64,000 nt of DNA from Hypsibius dujardini (lineage: Eukaryota > Tardigrada > Eutardigrada > Parachela > Hypsibiidae): assembly GCA_001579985.1 (NCBI GenBank), contig LRSR01000025.1:17065-81064 (forward strand), written 5' to 3'. Both the position numbers and the translations under genes were made by a program. This document shows, one piece after another, positions 42,840 through 55,200 of the stretch (positions are counted from its first letter, which is position 1; each line of letters starts with the position of its first letter). Below the pieces are notes generated by a model that saw nothing but the letters and a program-made list of their open reading frames with translations, was not told the origin of the DNA and did not search any database.

Positions 42840-44314
42840 TTTTGCCCGGTATAAAAACCGCCGCAAAAAATAACGTTAAAAAAATGATTGCAAGGTGAAA
42901 ATGTTCGCAAAATGGCTGAAAAGTTACTGTGAAATGGTTCATAAATCAATTCATAGTGTAGCTTACTCATATACTTCCCACAAATTAGGCAGACACTTTA
43001 GCTGTATGGGAAGATATGCAATATCGTTGAGTAGTTGTTAGAAAGCCTAACATACCGATAAGTAAATGTGAAAACGCTGAAAAGTTCATTCATCATATGG
43101 TGCACATCCGAAATGTAACTAAAAAGAGTAAATCCTGTTTAGCAGACTAACTGTAGCTCAACAAAAGCCTTTTCCATTTGTATGTCAGTCTTGAGGTTTT
43201 CCGTTTCTAAATTCAGAAACCAACGAACTATTAATAGCCCTGTCTGGTGTCAGAGGCTTGTTTAGAGTTCCTTCAATCCGAACCGAGACCCTTCATCTGA
43301 GAAATCGACTCGAAGCTGCAGAAAGCGGCAAAGTAGTTTTTTAAATCTCAAGCCAAAATTCAGCCAATCGTTTTAGAACTCATTGTGGTGGGGTTCTGAT
43401 TTCCGGGGCCTCCGGGACTACAGGATATTTCAATAATCATCTTTTTACCGACCAGTTGGGGGAGAGGGGGACGGTTAGGTCCCTCACTGAGAATGAGCAA
43501 CTCACTCACCTCGCTCCACCACTTCGCCCTTGTCAAGGTTGCTCCATCTGCCTTACCTGAACACATGTCCCTCAGGAGTAAACATCAGGCATTCTTCGCT
43601 GAGCCGTGTCGACCTTATCTCGAAGAAGTATCTTTCTACTCTGAGGCCTCGCTGGAAGTGAAGAGGACATGTCCAACTCCAGAGTCAGCGATATTTGTAT
43701 GCTATATTCATGCATCATCAGACGCAAGACATGCAGAACTGTTGAGTTTCCCCAACCCTGCAGTCATCAGGCAATTTGACATAAGGGTTCGCAGGCGGTT
43801 AAACTATAGTTCCCACTAGAGGTGCGACCGGATTAGGTAAAGGTGTCACCAGCGAAGCTAAAGTGACCTACAGAAAGACCACCGGAATATATGGACGAGG
43901 ACCCGCCGTAACCGATCAACGCACTTCCCTTGCCAGTGCTAGCACGCGTGTAACAGCTTTCCGTACTTTTTCTTCTCATAAATGTCTGTCTACGGATGCT
44001 TAACCGTGTTACGGACCGTCACTCTCATCGAGAATGTAACTTTGCAAGTTTCAATAGAAAACTCACCTGGCTCACTATACCGCGACTGACTATGGTGGCT
44101 AATAGATTTATATTTTATTTCAAGTTATAGCAATAGGAATCGATATTTGAAAGCTTATGTTTATATTTATGTAAAATCACTAAATTTACTTTAAACATTA
44201 GAATATTTTATTTAACAAATCTTATTCTAAATGCTGAAAATGTGGCTTTTCTTTTAAATGAAATAATTTTTTTATTTAAATAAACTTTCCAGGTGGATTA
44301 AAAGAGTTTAAATG
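42840..44314. other. Gene-free stretch with one degraded foldback copy
   Basis: No coding region is supported. A 327-bp open frame at 43493-43819 shows no family features. 43251-43480 holds a partial family C element (listed separately). The end is AT-rich with TTTAAAT words. Confidence 0.5.
43251..43480. mobile_element. Partial foldback MITE, family C copy 3
   Basis: CAGAGGCTTGTTTAGAGTTC matches the left tip of the 51.5-kb copy (CAGGGGCTCGTTTAGGGTCC), and the match continues through CCGAACCGAGACCC, the CAAAATTC-x-GCC block and GGGTTCTGATTTCC. The right half is lost or too decayed. Confidence 0.55.
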
Positions 44315-44727
44315 TACTGTAGCAACGCGATTCTAAGGCGCAGCTGTAGCCACGCCTCGGGCTATTTGCCCACCACTCCGTCTGAATTGCCCCAAATATT
44401 TTAATCCAAATATTTACCGTTATAAATCTATCGTTTCTGTTTAAAATGCCCTACAAGGGCCGAAATTGTTTTACCCAAAACCGAAGAAATACAATTTTGG
44501 AGCGCTGGTCTTTGCCTCATCGATTGTTTCAACGAGAATTTGCCGAAGAAAGTGGTGAAGATTTGTGAAGATCACTAAGCTGTTGCGCCGTTGTACTCAT
44601 GTGGGCCATTGTTAAGTTGCTTGATTGAAGACTGAAGCGCATTTCAGTGGGTAGGTGGTTTTGAACTCACACTTCGGGCCATATATACGGAAACCGCAGT
44701 TTGCGTTGCGCCTTAGAATTCACAGTA
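44315..44727. mobile_element. TIR element with TA target, possible THAP-like fragment
   Basis: Left end TACTGTAGCAACGCGATTCTAAGGCGCA; the right end inverted reads TACTGTGAATTCTAAGGCGCAACG. The TIR is interrupted by nine extra bases on the left. Inside, on the + strand, a short decayed frame ends NENLPKKVVKICEDH, vaguely like the C-terminal half of a THAP DNA-binding domain. The latter is weak. Confidence 0.6.
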
Positions 44728-44793
44728 TTTAATATTTTATTTAAATTCAAGCACGATATTTGAGCAACGCTATACTGCAGTCCTAATTTGCAG

Positions 44794-44922
44794 GAGGATG
44801 GTTACGAAAATGGAGATGCCATCAAGTTGGCTGGATACGGATGCGGCTGTTACAAGAGCCGTTGCTACAAGTACTACAAGATCAGAGCTTACTACAAGCT
44901 CTCTTGGCAGAACTATTGCTAA
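44794..44922 (+). CDS. Small cysteine-rich terminal exon, unknown family
   Basis: An acceptor (AATTTGCAG) is followed by an open frame of 42 codons, EDGYENGDAIKLAGYGCGCY and then KSRCYKYYKIRAYYKLSWQN-YC, ending in TAA. Four cysteines and many Tyr/Lys residues suggest the end of a small secreted peptide, but I see no signal-peptide exon upstream and recognise no family. A GTAAAA follows the stop directly, so the exon might instead splice onward if read in another phase. Confidence 0.35.
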   Translation, partial: EDGYENGDAIKLAGYGCGCYKSRCYKYYKIRAYYKLSWQNYC

Positions 44923-45026
44923 GTAAAAGACAAAGTGTCAGTATTTTGTTCATTGCATAACGGATCTGAAAGTACAAAATGCTAGTAGAACTTCGACAAT
45001 TCTTTCTCGGTTGCTTTTCTTTCAAG

Positions 45027-45199
45027 ACTTTGAGAGGCCGACATGTACACGCGATGGGGATTGTATCTACAGCCCATTCAGTGGACGCCTTCGTTGTGAA
45101 GACGGAACAAAGCTCGCCTTTCGAGAAGCGTATTACGATGAACCTTCTGGCTTTGGAAATATTTGCGCTGATGATAGACCACTGTTTGTTCCATACTAG
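45027..45199 (+). CDS. Second small cysteine-rich exon, unknown family
   Basis: Pyrimidine-rich TTTTCTTTCAAG precedes an open frame of about 57 codons: FERPTCTRDGDCIYSPFSGR, LRCEDGTKLAFREAYY, FGNICADDRPLFVPY and a stop. Codon pattern and the spaced cysteines (CTRDGDC, RCEDG, ICADD) look like a real secreted-peptide exon. It could be an alternative last exon of the same gene as 44794-44922, or a separate remnant. No homologue recognised. Confidence 0.35.
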
Positions 45200-45451
45200 T
45201 AGCATGTAGATATATAGCAGGTGTGGCATATATATAATCATGTTCTAATTTTAATTTAGAAAGGCGAGACGTTATCGGAACAGTGCGCATGAAGAGTTCA
45301 TGCCTATGATGTACTGTTGTAGTTATGCATCCTGAGCCGAATCGAAACTCGCTCAGTCTTTTGAGATGGAGCAGGCAATCGGGCAGAAGCGCGGGGAATC
45401 ATGCAAACAGGCAGACAAAAAAACAGACAAACCGATCACAGACAGGCAGGC

Positions 45452-45498
<47 letters not shown>

Positions 45499-46717
45499 GA
45501 GACAGAGAGACAGAGAGACAGACAGACATGTTCCAAATCCTTCAGACACGCAAATGAGGAGAGTGAGAAACCTATATTCATTTTGAGCAGCTTAAAAACA
45601 TTGCGTAAGCATATTGCTTCAAATGACTTCCATGTTATGGGCGTATGTCCGTGAGAGAGTATGTTATCTGTCAACAACAGACTTCACCAGGATTGAGGGA
45701 TCACATTTCATATTAGGCTGATTATGTTGCATCTTGCGCGCTGGTCTTTCCCTACTCGTCATGCCACACACGAGCAGGGTGCGCCAAAAAAACGGGGAGG
45801 ACACAGACAGATCGACGCCATCGACCTCTTGTCTCTGCCCTGCGGCACATCTCTGTCCTGCGGCAACTCGAGAGAAGTATCATTTAAAGATGTGGAAATA
45901 CGGTATGTGCCCACTGTAATGTGGTCGCAGTTGTCAATAATCGCTCGATAAAAATACACACTCAGGCATGTATGTGTGTCGTCCTGGCTTCCGTTCCATA
46001 AATTGTGTAGCAATGTATTTATACGTTTTTTTTCTCTCCGTTGTCTGTCTGCCTGTCTGCTTGTCTGCCTGTCTATCTGTCTGCCTGTCATTCGTTCTGC
46101 ATGAGCCGTTGAAAGATTAGGCAAAACGGTCCGCGACTGATTGATAATTGGCATTTAAGTATTCACAGTCGATTGACATTGCGGAATCTGTCGGTTGTAC
46201 GGAGAGACTCACGGGCTGTCACATTCGTTCAAACGGAAATGACGACTTGATGGACGCTATCTTCCTACGCAGTCTGTGAGTTTTTGAGGAATTGTTGGTC
46301 AGTCTTGGCCGGTGGAATGTTTTTTTCGCGCTGCTGTTGGACGATATCGAATTCCTGCGGGTAGTATGTGTGGGCGCGTGAACCACACGATACCAAATCA
46401 GGTCATGGAAGAGTCCTCCTCCGTATAGCCGACTGTTCGGACGACTAGATCTAAGCAATGCTTTAAAAAACTAACAGACATCATCATACATGTATACAGT
46501 TCTGAAGATCCTGTTTAGGCTCAGTTAAAAAATGTTCGGGTTCACTAGCAAAATTCCGTGGAATAAAATGGCAAAACATTTAGTCGAAAAAAGAGAATGA
46601 CGTTGCTGCTAGTAGGAACCACCGGAGATATGGATTGAGAAGGGGTCTCAACTTTGGTCAAAAGCCACAATTCCTAAGAAAAGTTGGCTTAACTTGGGAC
46701 GATTTTCAGATAAGGAG
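45200..46717. other. Gene-free stretch with CAGA microsatellite
   Basis: 45440-45530 is a (CAGA)n array grading into GAGACAGA units. 46045-46090 is a short CTGT/CTGC tract. Nothing protein-like is supported. Confidence 0.55.
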
Positions 46718-47340
46718 CTTATAGAATGCCTGCGCTTTGTTTTCTATAATTAGTCAAATCTCACTCCTAATTTATAAAATGTATTTTACCGGTGTGGTCT
46801 CAAGAAATTGTTTTGGCAAACATTTTCAAAGTCCCGAAAACACGGCAAGATATTCCATTTTTCAGGGTTTTGACTGCAAAAACGTCCATTTTTGAAAAGG
46901 TCTAATTTGAGGACTTTGACACTTTTCCGATTAGAATTCAATTTAAAATTGATTCGCATTAGCAAACTTATTTTCCGACACCAGGGGCGGAGCTATGGGC
47001 CATTTTTAATCGAAACCGGCAACTTTTGAGTGACATTTCAAAACTCGCCAGTAGCTCCGCTCCTTATATTTAAAAACTGTTCCATCTGATTCTAATGAAT
47101 TTGCAATTGAGTTTGAAAGGACACAGTATCAAACATTTTGTACAAATCAAAGTACTTTCTAAATGGAAGTTTCCACAATCAAAATCAAGAAAAATGTATT
47201 CTTCCACTGTTTCCCGAACTTTTGAAATTTCACCAAAAACAAGTTCTAAAGACCGACAACATATTATTCATATAAATCGTCTTAACAATGTAATCTATGA
47301 GACTCCAGACCAGCTCCTCAGAAAATAGAGCTTATGGAGA
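46718..47340. repeat. Foldback palindrome, family A copy 2
   Basis: Two arms of about 300 bp are inverted around a centre near 47020. At the centre GGGGCGGAGCTATGG faces the mirror of AGTAGCTCCGCTCCTTAT. Further out, ATTAGAATTCAATTTAAAAT pairs with the region of CATCTGATTCTAATGAATTT. The centre matches family A at 9177-9857. Arms have diverged more than in that copy. Confidence 0.7.
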
Positions 47341-48229
47341 GGCTAGAGGCCACTTTGAGACTAGATATTCATGTTTGTTTTTCTAGAGCATTTTACAATG
47401 CTTCGACCAAAAGTCAAGTTGGCATCGATTAGGATTTTGAAATATAATTTCCCATGCTTAAGTTACGATATCAAAGAACACTTGAACTCATCCATACTTT
47501 GCGGCAAAAGACATTAAAGGATTGAATCAAGGATAAGATGGGTTGAAAAACGACAGTTCTAGTCTATCGCTACAACTTTACGCAAGATTTATTGCCTGGG
47601 GGAAGCAAAAGCACTTGGTGAAAAAAATGGCAGCAAAATTGGTACTAGAAGCAAACCACACAAAATGTTGATTTTCAAAAGTTGTTTGTTTTTTTCCACA
47701 TTGGGACACCATTATTTAGTGTACAGTATTATCTTCACGGTGGTTGTATGAAAACCGGATGAACTGTGTCTTCTACTCCTAGCTTTCGGCGTAAAAGCAT
47801 ATTAAGATTGTGATACTCGGTACTAATTTCTAGGCCAGGCGCCATGCCGAAACGGCTTGGCTAAATGGTAAAATTGGTGGCCTGAATTTTTGCCAGTTAA
47901 TTACAGCAAAAATCTGAATGATTGATTTACAATGTTATTTTACTTAATTGAAAAAGGATGGCGGTAACGAAATCACACATGTGCGGGTCTTTCGTCATTC
48001 GCGCGGGTTATGCAGTTATACAATATAACTCAATCCTCAACTCAAAGTTATATAATACTAAAAACACATTTTTTTAATAATAATGTGTACTATATTTTTT
48101 TACCATGAAGTATATAACACTGAAATGGAACGGTATGGTTATCGTTTCACACAGCAATGACGTTTGATGCTTCGAGCTGCATTTTGCCGGTTTGTTAAAC
48201 TGTTTATTATTATTACACATGAGAATTTA
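47341..48229. other. AT-rich sequence without recognised features
   Basis: No supported gene, TIR or tandem repeat seen by eye. Confidence 0.5.
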
Positions 48230-48825
48230 AAAATCAGCAAATAAATCAGAACCATTATTTCTAGTTTCGCTAATTAGCGCAAAAATGTGTAAAATGCTTG
48301 GCATGCCCCGAAACCAACTTCATGATAATATTAAGTAGACACTAGATTTTGTAGCGTAAATTTAAAAAAAGCACTGCAATAATGGCACCTTACAAAGAAC
48401 AAAAAATCAGGTAATTTAAACTTTATTTTTCTCCAATTTATCAACTGTTTTCCTATCACAGTTGAGTATTTTGAAGTCCGCAAATAAATCGAAACTTTTA
48501 TTCCTAGTAAAGTCTCGCTACCACAAAAGAATACGCACTGCGTGGCAGGTCCCGAATCCAACGTTATAATAATATTGATTAGACACTTCATTCTATAGCA
48601 CAAGCTTAAAAGACATTAAAATGACATGAAAATATGACAATTTACAAAGAAGACGTCAGCTAATTTGAATTTTGTTTGTCTCAATTTTATCAAATATTTT
48701 ACTATATCACAAATAGATTTTAAAATCCGTGAATAAATTGAAACCATTATTCAGCTTAGTATAGACCCGCTAAGTACCACCAAAGTACACGCATTGCGTG
48801 GCAGGTCCCGAAGCCATCCTTACAA
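48230..48825. repeat. Tandem repeat, unit about 246 bp, three degenerate copies
   Basis: The phrase AAATAAATC(A/G)GAAC..TTATT recurs at about 48239, 48483 and 48731. The linked phrases (TAATATT-A-TAGACACT, TACAAAGAA, TCAATTTATCAA, GCGTGGCAGGTCCCGAA) recur at the same offsets. The array is ended by the third GCGTGGCAGGTCCCGAA near 48798. Confidence 0.8.
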
Positions 48826-51526
48826 CCCCATCTCATTCTGTTTGCACAGGCAGCAAGTGTGCGGACCAAAAAACGTTGCGCGAAAAAAAACGCGACCGAA
48901 ATCTCCGCGCGTTCCGACACTCCATTGAGCTCGAGCGTATTTTATGAACTTCCGCTCCGTGCGCGCATGCAGTCTATCTCTCCTCGTGCACCGCGGCCAG
49001 CATCCTAAATGTTCGTTCCTTCTTCCCCTTCCCCCTCCCCTTCTCCCTCCCCTTCTCCCACATTGCGCATGTGTGTATGTATATTTGTGTGTGTTTGTAT
49101 GTTTGCCAATCTCAGTAGTGTGTTTGCCCGTGCCCCTCAGACATGATGACTGAGGAGAAGTGTACCCTCTCTCTCTTCTTCCCTTGTGGGGTCCGCCAGT
49201 CAAAACCTTATAGTACTCTGCATAGTGCCGCTTTTTGTTGAATGAAGCACCCGGAGAACCGGAACGTTTAGCGTCGTCACGAATCCATTGTACGAGCAGT
49301 ACGTAACGGTCTCTCGCAGAGACGACTGATCTACGTTGATAGGGTGGTGACAGCCTTATTGACTGATAATAAAGCGTTCCATCGTTTCCATCTTCCGCTT
49401 CACTGCTTGCTTTTTTTGCAGTGTCAGCCTGGTCAAGCCATCAAAATAGGGCGGGAAGACGGGATTTCGAATTCCGATCGACTCTGATTTTTGTTCTCTA
49501 AATGTACGTATGACTAAAATTTGTAATACAATAAATTTAGTAATTTGTTTGCTTTAAATTTTGTGGCTGATTAAAAATATTAAACTAGCAATTTAAGTGA
49601 CTGTATTAGAAGTTAAATGGTAAAAGTTAAAAACACAAATATTCTGATTGACTAAATTCAATTAAACTAAACACTGCAAGTTCTAGTCACTAAAAGAAAC
49701 TTGATGTAAACTAAATCTTTGGGTTTGGAAATAATAGGATCGTTTCACATATCAATGGATTGCGGTAAAAAGAATAATGAAATTTGAAGAACTTCTAGCC
49801 TGACTAATTTTAGCGACATAACAGTGCCCAGTACCGATCATTCGAAAAAGGAGTTGAATTATCAGTTTTTCAACCCATCGGATGCAAAATTTAACTGCGA
49901 ATCAATTTGCTTAAGCGGAACAATATATGAATGTCACAGATGTGGAGCACTCCAAGTCATGTCTCAACAGCCGGCGCGCGTTTCGTGTCCGCTTCGATCC
50001 CAAGCTCCGCTCGCTGACCTCCAAATGCTTGTCTGCTGATGCCGTTTCTTTTCTAACTTGAAGTTTGGATTGAATAAAATGTCCAAATATGGCAATTCGA
50101 CTTGTTTTCCGAAATCAGTATAGGAAAACGAGAAAACGTTTGAGTGGGTTTCCATGTTCTCATCGTTTTGCCGCGAAACCAGATGATGTTGTGAATCATT
50201 ATTTTTTTCTATAATCTCTACACTGTATGTCGTTAACTCTGATAAAAGGAAACAATTTCGGGCCGATCAGGACTTAATTGAATCCAATTCCCACGTACAT
50301 TTCCCGTGTTTTAGTGAACCGCATATACGATTAGAGTTTATTTATTACAAATTATTTATCATATTGTGGAAATTATTTATTATGTTATGGTAGGATACAG
50401 ATAAATAATGAATATTAAAAGCGACTTCACTACTTATATAGTATTCACTATACCGAGCTCAATTTGGTTCATAACGTACTAAGTTCCTTGTTCAGCCACA
50501 GGTATTGTCAAATTTTTCCACCCTTCAGGTTATGGCTTATAAGATTCATCAACGCCGGAAATGATTTGATTTTGGAAGCAGTAATTCGTAAATTTCAGAA
50601 AATAGCTACTTCAATCAATCCCATGTCCCCGCTAGCTAAGAATTAACTATCGGTAAATAGACTATTATTCAACTAAATTTTAATCGACTAAAAAAACACA
50701 GATATTTTGGCTGTGCTTTTTTTTGTAATAATAAAAACTTTCTATATAATTCTTAAAGGACATTAGTTCACAAATTTCAGATTCTCGACAAAAATCTGTA
50801 CTCACCAGAGCGCCGCCATTGAATTATTTTTACGACTTTAGCAGAACGATTTCTAACAAATTGTTAACTAAAACTTTTAGTTTGATTTTATAGTTTTTAG
50901 TTTAGTTTCTAGTTTTTAGTTTAGTTTTGCCATCCCTACGGCCAGTTGTGATCCTTCGACAGTTAACCAAATATTTTAGTCCCATCCTCCACACAACACA
51001 AGTCTCTTATCCAATGTTCTTCCCCCCACCCCTCGTTCCTGCCGAGCGCGAGCCAAAAGACCGTAACGCAAATAAATACATCCCGGTGCAAGCAATCGAC
51101 TCACACCCACACCCAAACATCCCCGAAAAACTACTGCAAACTTCCCTCCCCTCATCACATCGCATCGCATCACATCATGCCACACACACATACACATACA
51201 GGAGACGATTCATGCTCTGCTAAACGCTCAACCCCCCTCCCATCCCAACCCACCCCGATCGGCCCATGTGTTACACTCCTAACAAATGCAGTTTAGCAAA
51301 AAAGCACGGTCGCGGTCTCTCACCCCTACACACACATAGACACACAGACACACACAGGCTCGAAAGGGATGGAGAACCCGGGAAGAAGAAGACGACTACG
51401 CAGACAGACAGAAACGGGGGAGAGTTATCGCATCGCATCGCATCGCATCGCTCTCTCTCTCTTCTCCCAGCGCGAGAAACCCCGCCGCGTGTCATCGCGT
51501 GTGTGGAGGCCCCGGTCCGTATGAGT
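48826..51526. other. Gene-poor region with simple repeats
   Basis: Contains CCCCTTCTCCCTC-rich DNA near 49020-49070, AT-rich sequence with many ACTAAA/TTTAGT words (49500-49800 and 50650-50940, probably diverged inverted repeats), and a (GCATC)n array near 51428-51452. A 215-bp open frame at 49824-50039 has four cysteines but no recognisable family. Possible distal 5'UTR exons of the CUB gene cannot be excluded. Confidence 0.45.
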
Positions 51527-52263
51527 CAGGGGCTCGTTTAGGGTCCTAACAAGCCGGAATCAGGACCCTCGTGATAGGGCCAGGGGGTGGGCAAAATGAT
51601 TTTTTTCAAAACTGAACACAAAATTCGCCTTTTGTTTCTGATCTTTTTGTAACTTCTGGGGGAGGGTCTAAGGGTCTGCTTTCCAAGGCCCCACCCCTGG
51701 TATTACAAAGCATTTTCAAAAACTCTAGTTTTCTATAATATTTGTGATTGTTGAGGTTCCATATACGCAACCAATAAATAACTACAAGTGGAAGTTTAAA
51801 AATATTTAAGAATGGTTCAAATTTGACGGAAAACTTAAGGCTTTGAAAATGTGTTCAAACCCAGGGTTGGTTTAGTAATCAGACCCTCAGACCTCCAAAA
51901 ATTTTAGTATAATCAAGAACGAAAGGCCGAATTTTGGGTTCAATTTTGAAAAAAATGAATCTTGACCCTTTCCCCTCCCTAGCCCTACAATGAGGGGTCC
52001 TGATTCGGTTTGAGCTACAAGTCCTCCCCCTCCCCTTTCGCCTTTTTGAATATACTTGGTTTTACGAGTGCTGACCAATATTTAGGGTTTCAGTTTTTTT
52101 GTAAGAAAAACTAAAACAATTAGTCTGCAATTTATCAAAATAGGGATTAATGGTCAACATCGAAAAAAAACGAAAGTAGGAGGGGACAAGAAGGGGAAGG
52201 GGAGGGGAACTTGTAGTCTAAGCCTCCTGCTTCCGACTTGTACGGACCCTAAACGAGCCCCTG
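51527..52263. mobile_element. Foldback MITE, family C copy 2, hAT-like, with nested MITE
   Basis: Ends CAGGGGCTCGTTTAGGGTCC and its inverted partner at 52244-52263 are nearly identical. The flanks CGTATGAG and CGTGTGAG (7 of 8 bases) look like an 8-bp target duplication. CAGGG ends and 8-bp duplications are features of hAT transposons. The arms remain inverted over about 150 bp. A second element (52012-52223) has inserted near its right end. No transposase. Confidence 0.75.
52012..52223. mobile_element. Short MITE nested in the family C element
   Basis: Left GCTACAAGTCCTCCCCCTCC and right, inverted, GACTACAAGTTCCCCTCCCC. It interrupts the family C right arm: compared with 16809-17303, the interrupted arm resumes after 52223 with TTCCGACTTGTACGGACCC. 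Related to 4010-4223. Confidence 0.7.
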
Positions 52264-55200
52264 CGTGTGAGCTCATGGTTTTTTATCATGCTGCATCCGT
52301 ACACACAAATCTTCCTCTCCCATCGCTCTGTCAGTACTCTCTGTCAGTACTGTCTACCACACTAGTACCCCCGATCCCTGCCCAACCCTTTGGTTGTACA
52401 GTGCATACATCACCCCCACAAAGTGATGCGATAACCGTGCTTGGGCATGCTTGTCTTCATCGTCGACTTCTTCTTCTTCTTCGTATCTTCTGTGTTCCCT
52501 GGCCACGTTCTCACATCTTAATCCCTCCGAGCGAGCCAAGGAGTACTCCCCCCATCCATGCTCTCCCTCGCTTCCAGATATATACACGCCAAACACACAT
52601 ACATGGATAACATACAACGCATATACAGCCCAGATTGATAGCCATCATCATTCCGATCAAAACCTTTTTTTTCCTCATAATTCTTCTTGCTCTCTCTCTA
52701 CTCTGGGACTTGCCCCTTGCCACTTTGCTACACGCAATTTTCTTCGGGTCGAACGGTTTTTCTGACGGATTTCTGTTTATATATATACACGGAGGAGCCA
52801 TCCTTGCGTTTACAATCGGGCGAAGTTGTTCCTGTTTTGTTGTTGTTGCTGGGAGGATGTACCCCCTTTTTTGATGAGTACGCGGCGTTAATGGATTTGA
52901 TCGGGTGACCAATGCGTGGCGCGACTTATACACGGGCACAATAGCGAGGAGCATCTTGAGTTTCCGGTGTTGTTATACATTTGTACTTTGTGTTGGGAGT
53001 GATTGTCCGGGGAATAATGCAGGTGATATTTGAGGACTCTCAAAGGGTACGCACACACACTCACATCATTGTAGGGGGTTAAACTGTGTGTAACTTTTCA
53101 CGTGTAATCGATTGTTTGGTTATACTCTTATTGAGCGGGTTTAGGGACTTTTTTGTCTGCATCAACCTCATTCCTCAATAATTATAATGAAACTGTTTGG
53201 TCTGTCTGTCTATCCTTTGGATTTATCCTTTAATGTCGGGTTGGTAAACTTATTTTAAAATTATGACAATTATATGCCTTCTCAGCGGTGTCAGAAACTC
53301 CTGCTCTGGTTGAGCGGAACAGTCCGACTTCATGTTAAACTATATTGAAGAAATTCGTGTGGAGAGCCCTGACAAATTGCTCCTATGACGTAGAAGCAAA
53401 CCCTTGAGCCCCGAGTAATAATTCAAATACATTTTCTGAATTGGATGTTATTGAACGCAGACTGACAGAACTAGAACAAGATAGTTTCCTGTTTTGTCAT
53501 GAGTTTTAATTGTCTACTGGAATTGTCTTAACTGATGAAATGTTTAGGAACGATAGCTAGCATATTGATTCACACAGCAGTTGAGATCACTGTACCTCAG
53601 CAGCCGCTCTTCTTCAGTTTTCCTGCAGGATGAAATTTGTTATTCGATTTATAGATCGACATATATATTGTCAAAAAATACAGACATTAAAAATGGCAGT
53701 TCCGACAAGCTTTGTTATCCGTGATATTTGTTCGGCTTAACGCTTGTCTACACTTAGACAATTACCCATTCACATTTCATTCTTCCGAACTCGCTTTGGA
53801 GGACTGCACGTCTCAGATTTTCACATCCGAGTTCGCAGTTTTGATGTCATATGACAGTTATTTCTTTTAGCACCGACCGTAATCATCATAGGCGTAATTT
53901 CTTGCGAATCTTCTGAATTTTCTAGGGGGAGGGGGGCTAAAAAGGAAGGCAACGATCGGGTAATCTTTCGTGTTCCGTTTTCCCCGCGAAAATCGATACT
54001 GTCCCGTCGTGGCATGTCCCACACCACTCACTCACTGGTACCCCGTCCTGACTCGCTTGCTGTCCCTCCTTCCTCCCTTCCCCATCTCCCTCCTCTGGGT
54101 CGTGTGTGATGTGTGTGTGTGTGGTTTGAGCGCTGCTTTTTTCGGGGATTTTTTGCTGTCTGCTGTCTGTCTGTCTGTCTCTCGTCTCATCCTCATCGCA
54201 TCGACAAGCGATATTATTGACTGGGACTGTTTGGCCATGTTTTTGTAGGATTTTAAATTGCGTCGAAAGTCGATGTTTGCTCTGCAAATAATATTTAAAC
54301 AGGCACAAAAAGTCCATTTCAACTCTGTGCTTGCCTGTCGCACTTTGGCTCTGCGCGTGTAGTCTGTATCTCTAAAAACATTGACGGTTTGTCCACACAC
54401 ACACACAGACATGATTTTTGCTGTCCACTATTTTTAGAGCACTCCGTTTAAAGGGAGCTAATCATCTTAAGAGGAGTAGATTGATCCGAAAGTTGGCCCC
54501 TTTCTTGAGGTGCTGTTGACTCTCTGCAAGTAAAGTGTTTCACCAGCAGTGCGAATTAAAAGGTTGGCCTATGCGACAAAAGCATATATATTTATATATT
54601 AAGTTTTATTACCTTTACATATAAACCAATTTCAATTACTAATAATACATTTTTATTGTTTGATTCCCTGTTTTTTTCGAACAAATGCTTTGTTGCCCTT
54701 ATTATGCAAACGGTTTCTCCATGTGGCTGAATTTTAAATTGGTTTTATTTTGCATGTCTTTCTTGTTTGAAAAATAATCGAAAACATTGCGTGAAGCAAA
54801 CCACTCATCAGATACTGAGACCTTCAGAGGCATTGCACATAAAGCGTACATAAATCCAATGAGAGTCACATACACAGACACGTACACAGACACAGAAACA
54901 GATTGAAACAGATACACACTCACACACAGAATACAGTATGCACAGACATAGATACAAATACAGACACAGGCATAGGCATAGGCACAGACACAGACACAGA
55001 CACAGACACAGACACAGACACAGACACAGACACAGACACAGACACAGACAAACGCGCGACAATCAGCAAAATTCCAAGTCAATCAGCTGTGAAAGCTACA
55101 ACAATTCCGCTTATTACCCTTACACAGTGGAATACCCATTTCCGGGTTCAAGGCGCTGTAACGACCCCGCCAAAGAGAGGGTCCCATTTAATGTGCGTTT

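Noticed and set aside
43493-43819. 108-codon open frame
   Set aside because: No family features, no exon context, adjacent to a decayed foldback element; length is compatible with chance.
49824-50039. 71-codon frame with CHRCG motif
   Set aside because: Single Cys pair only, no neighbouring exon in phase; considered but not supported as a gene.
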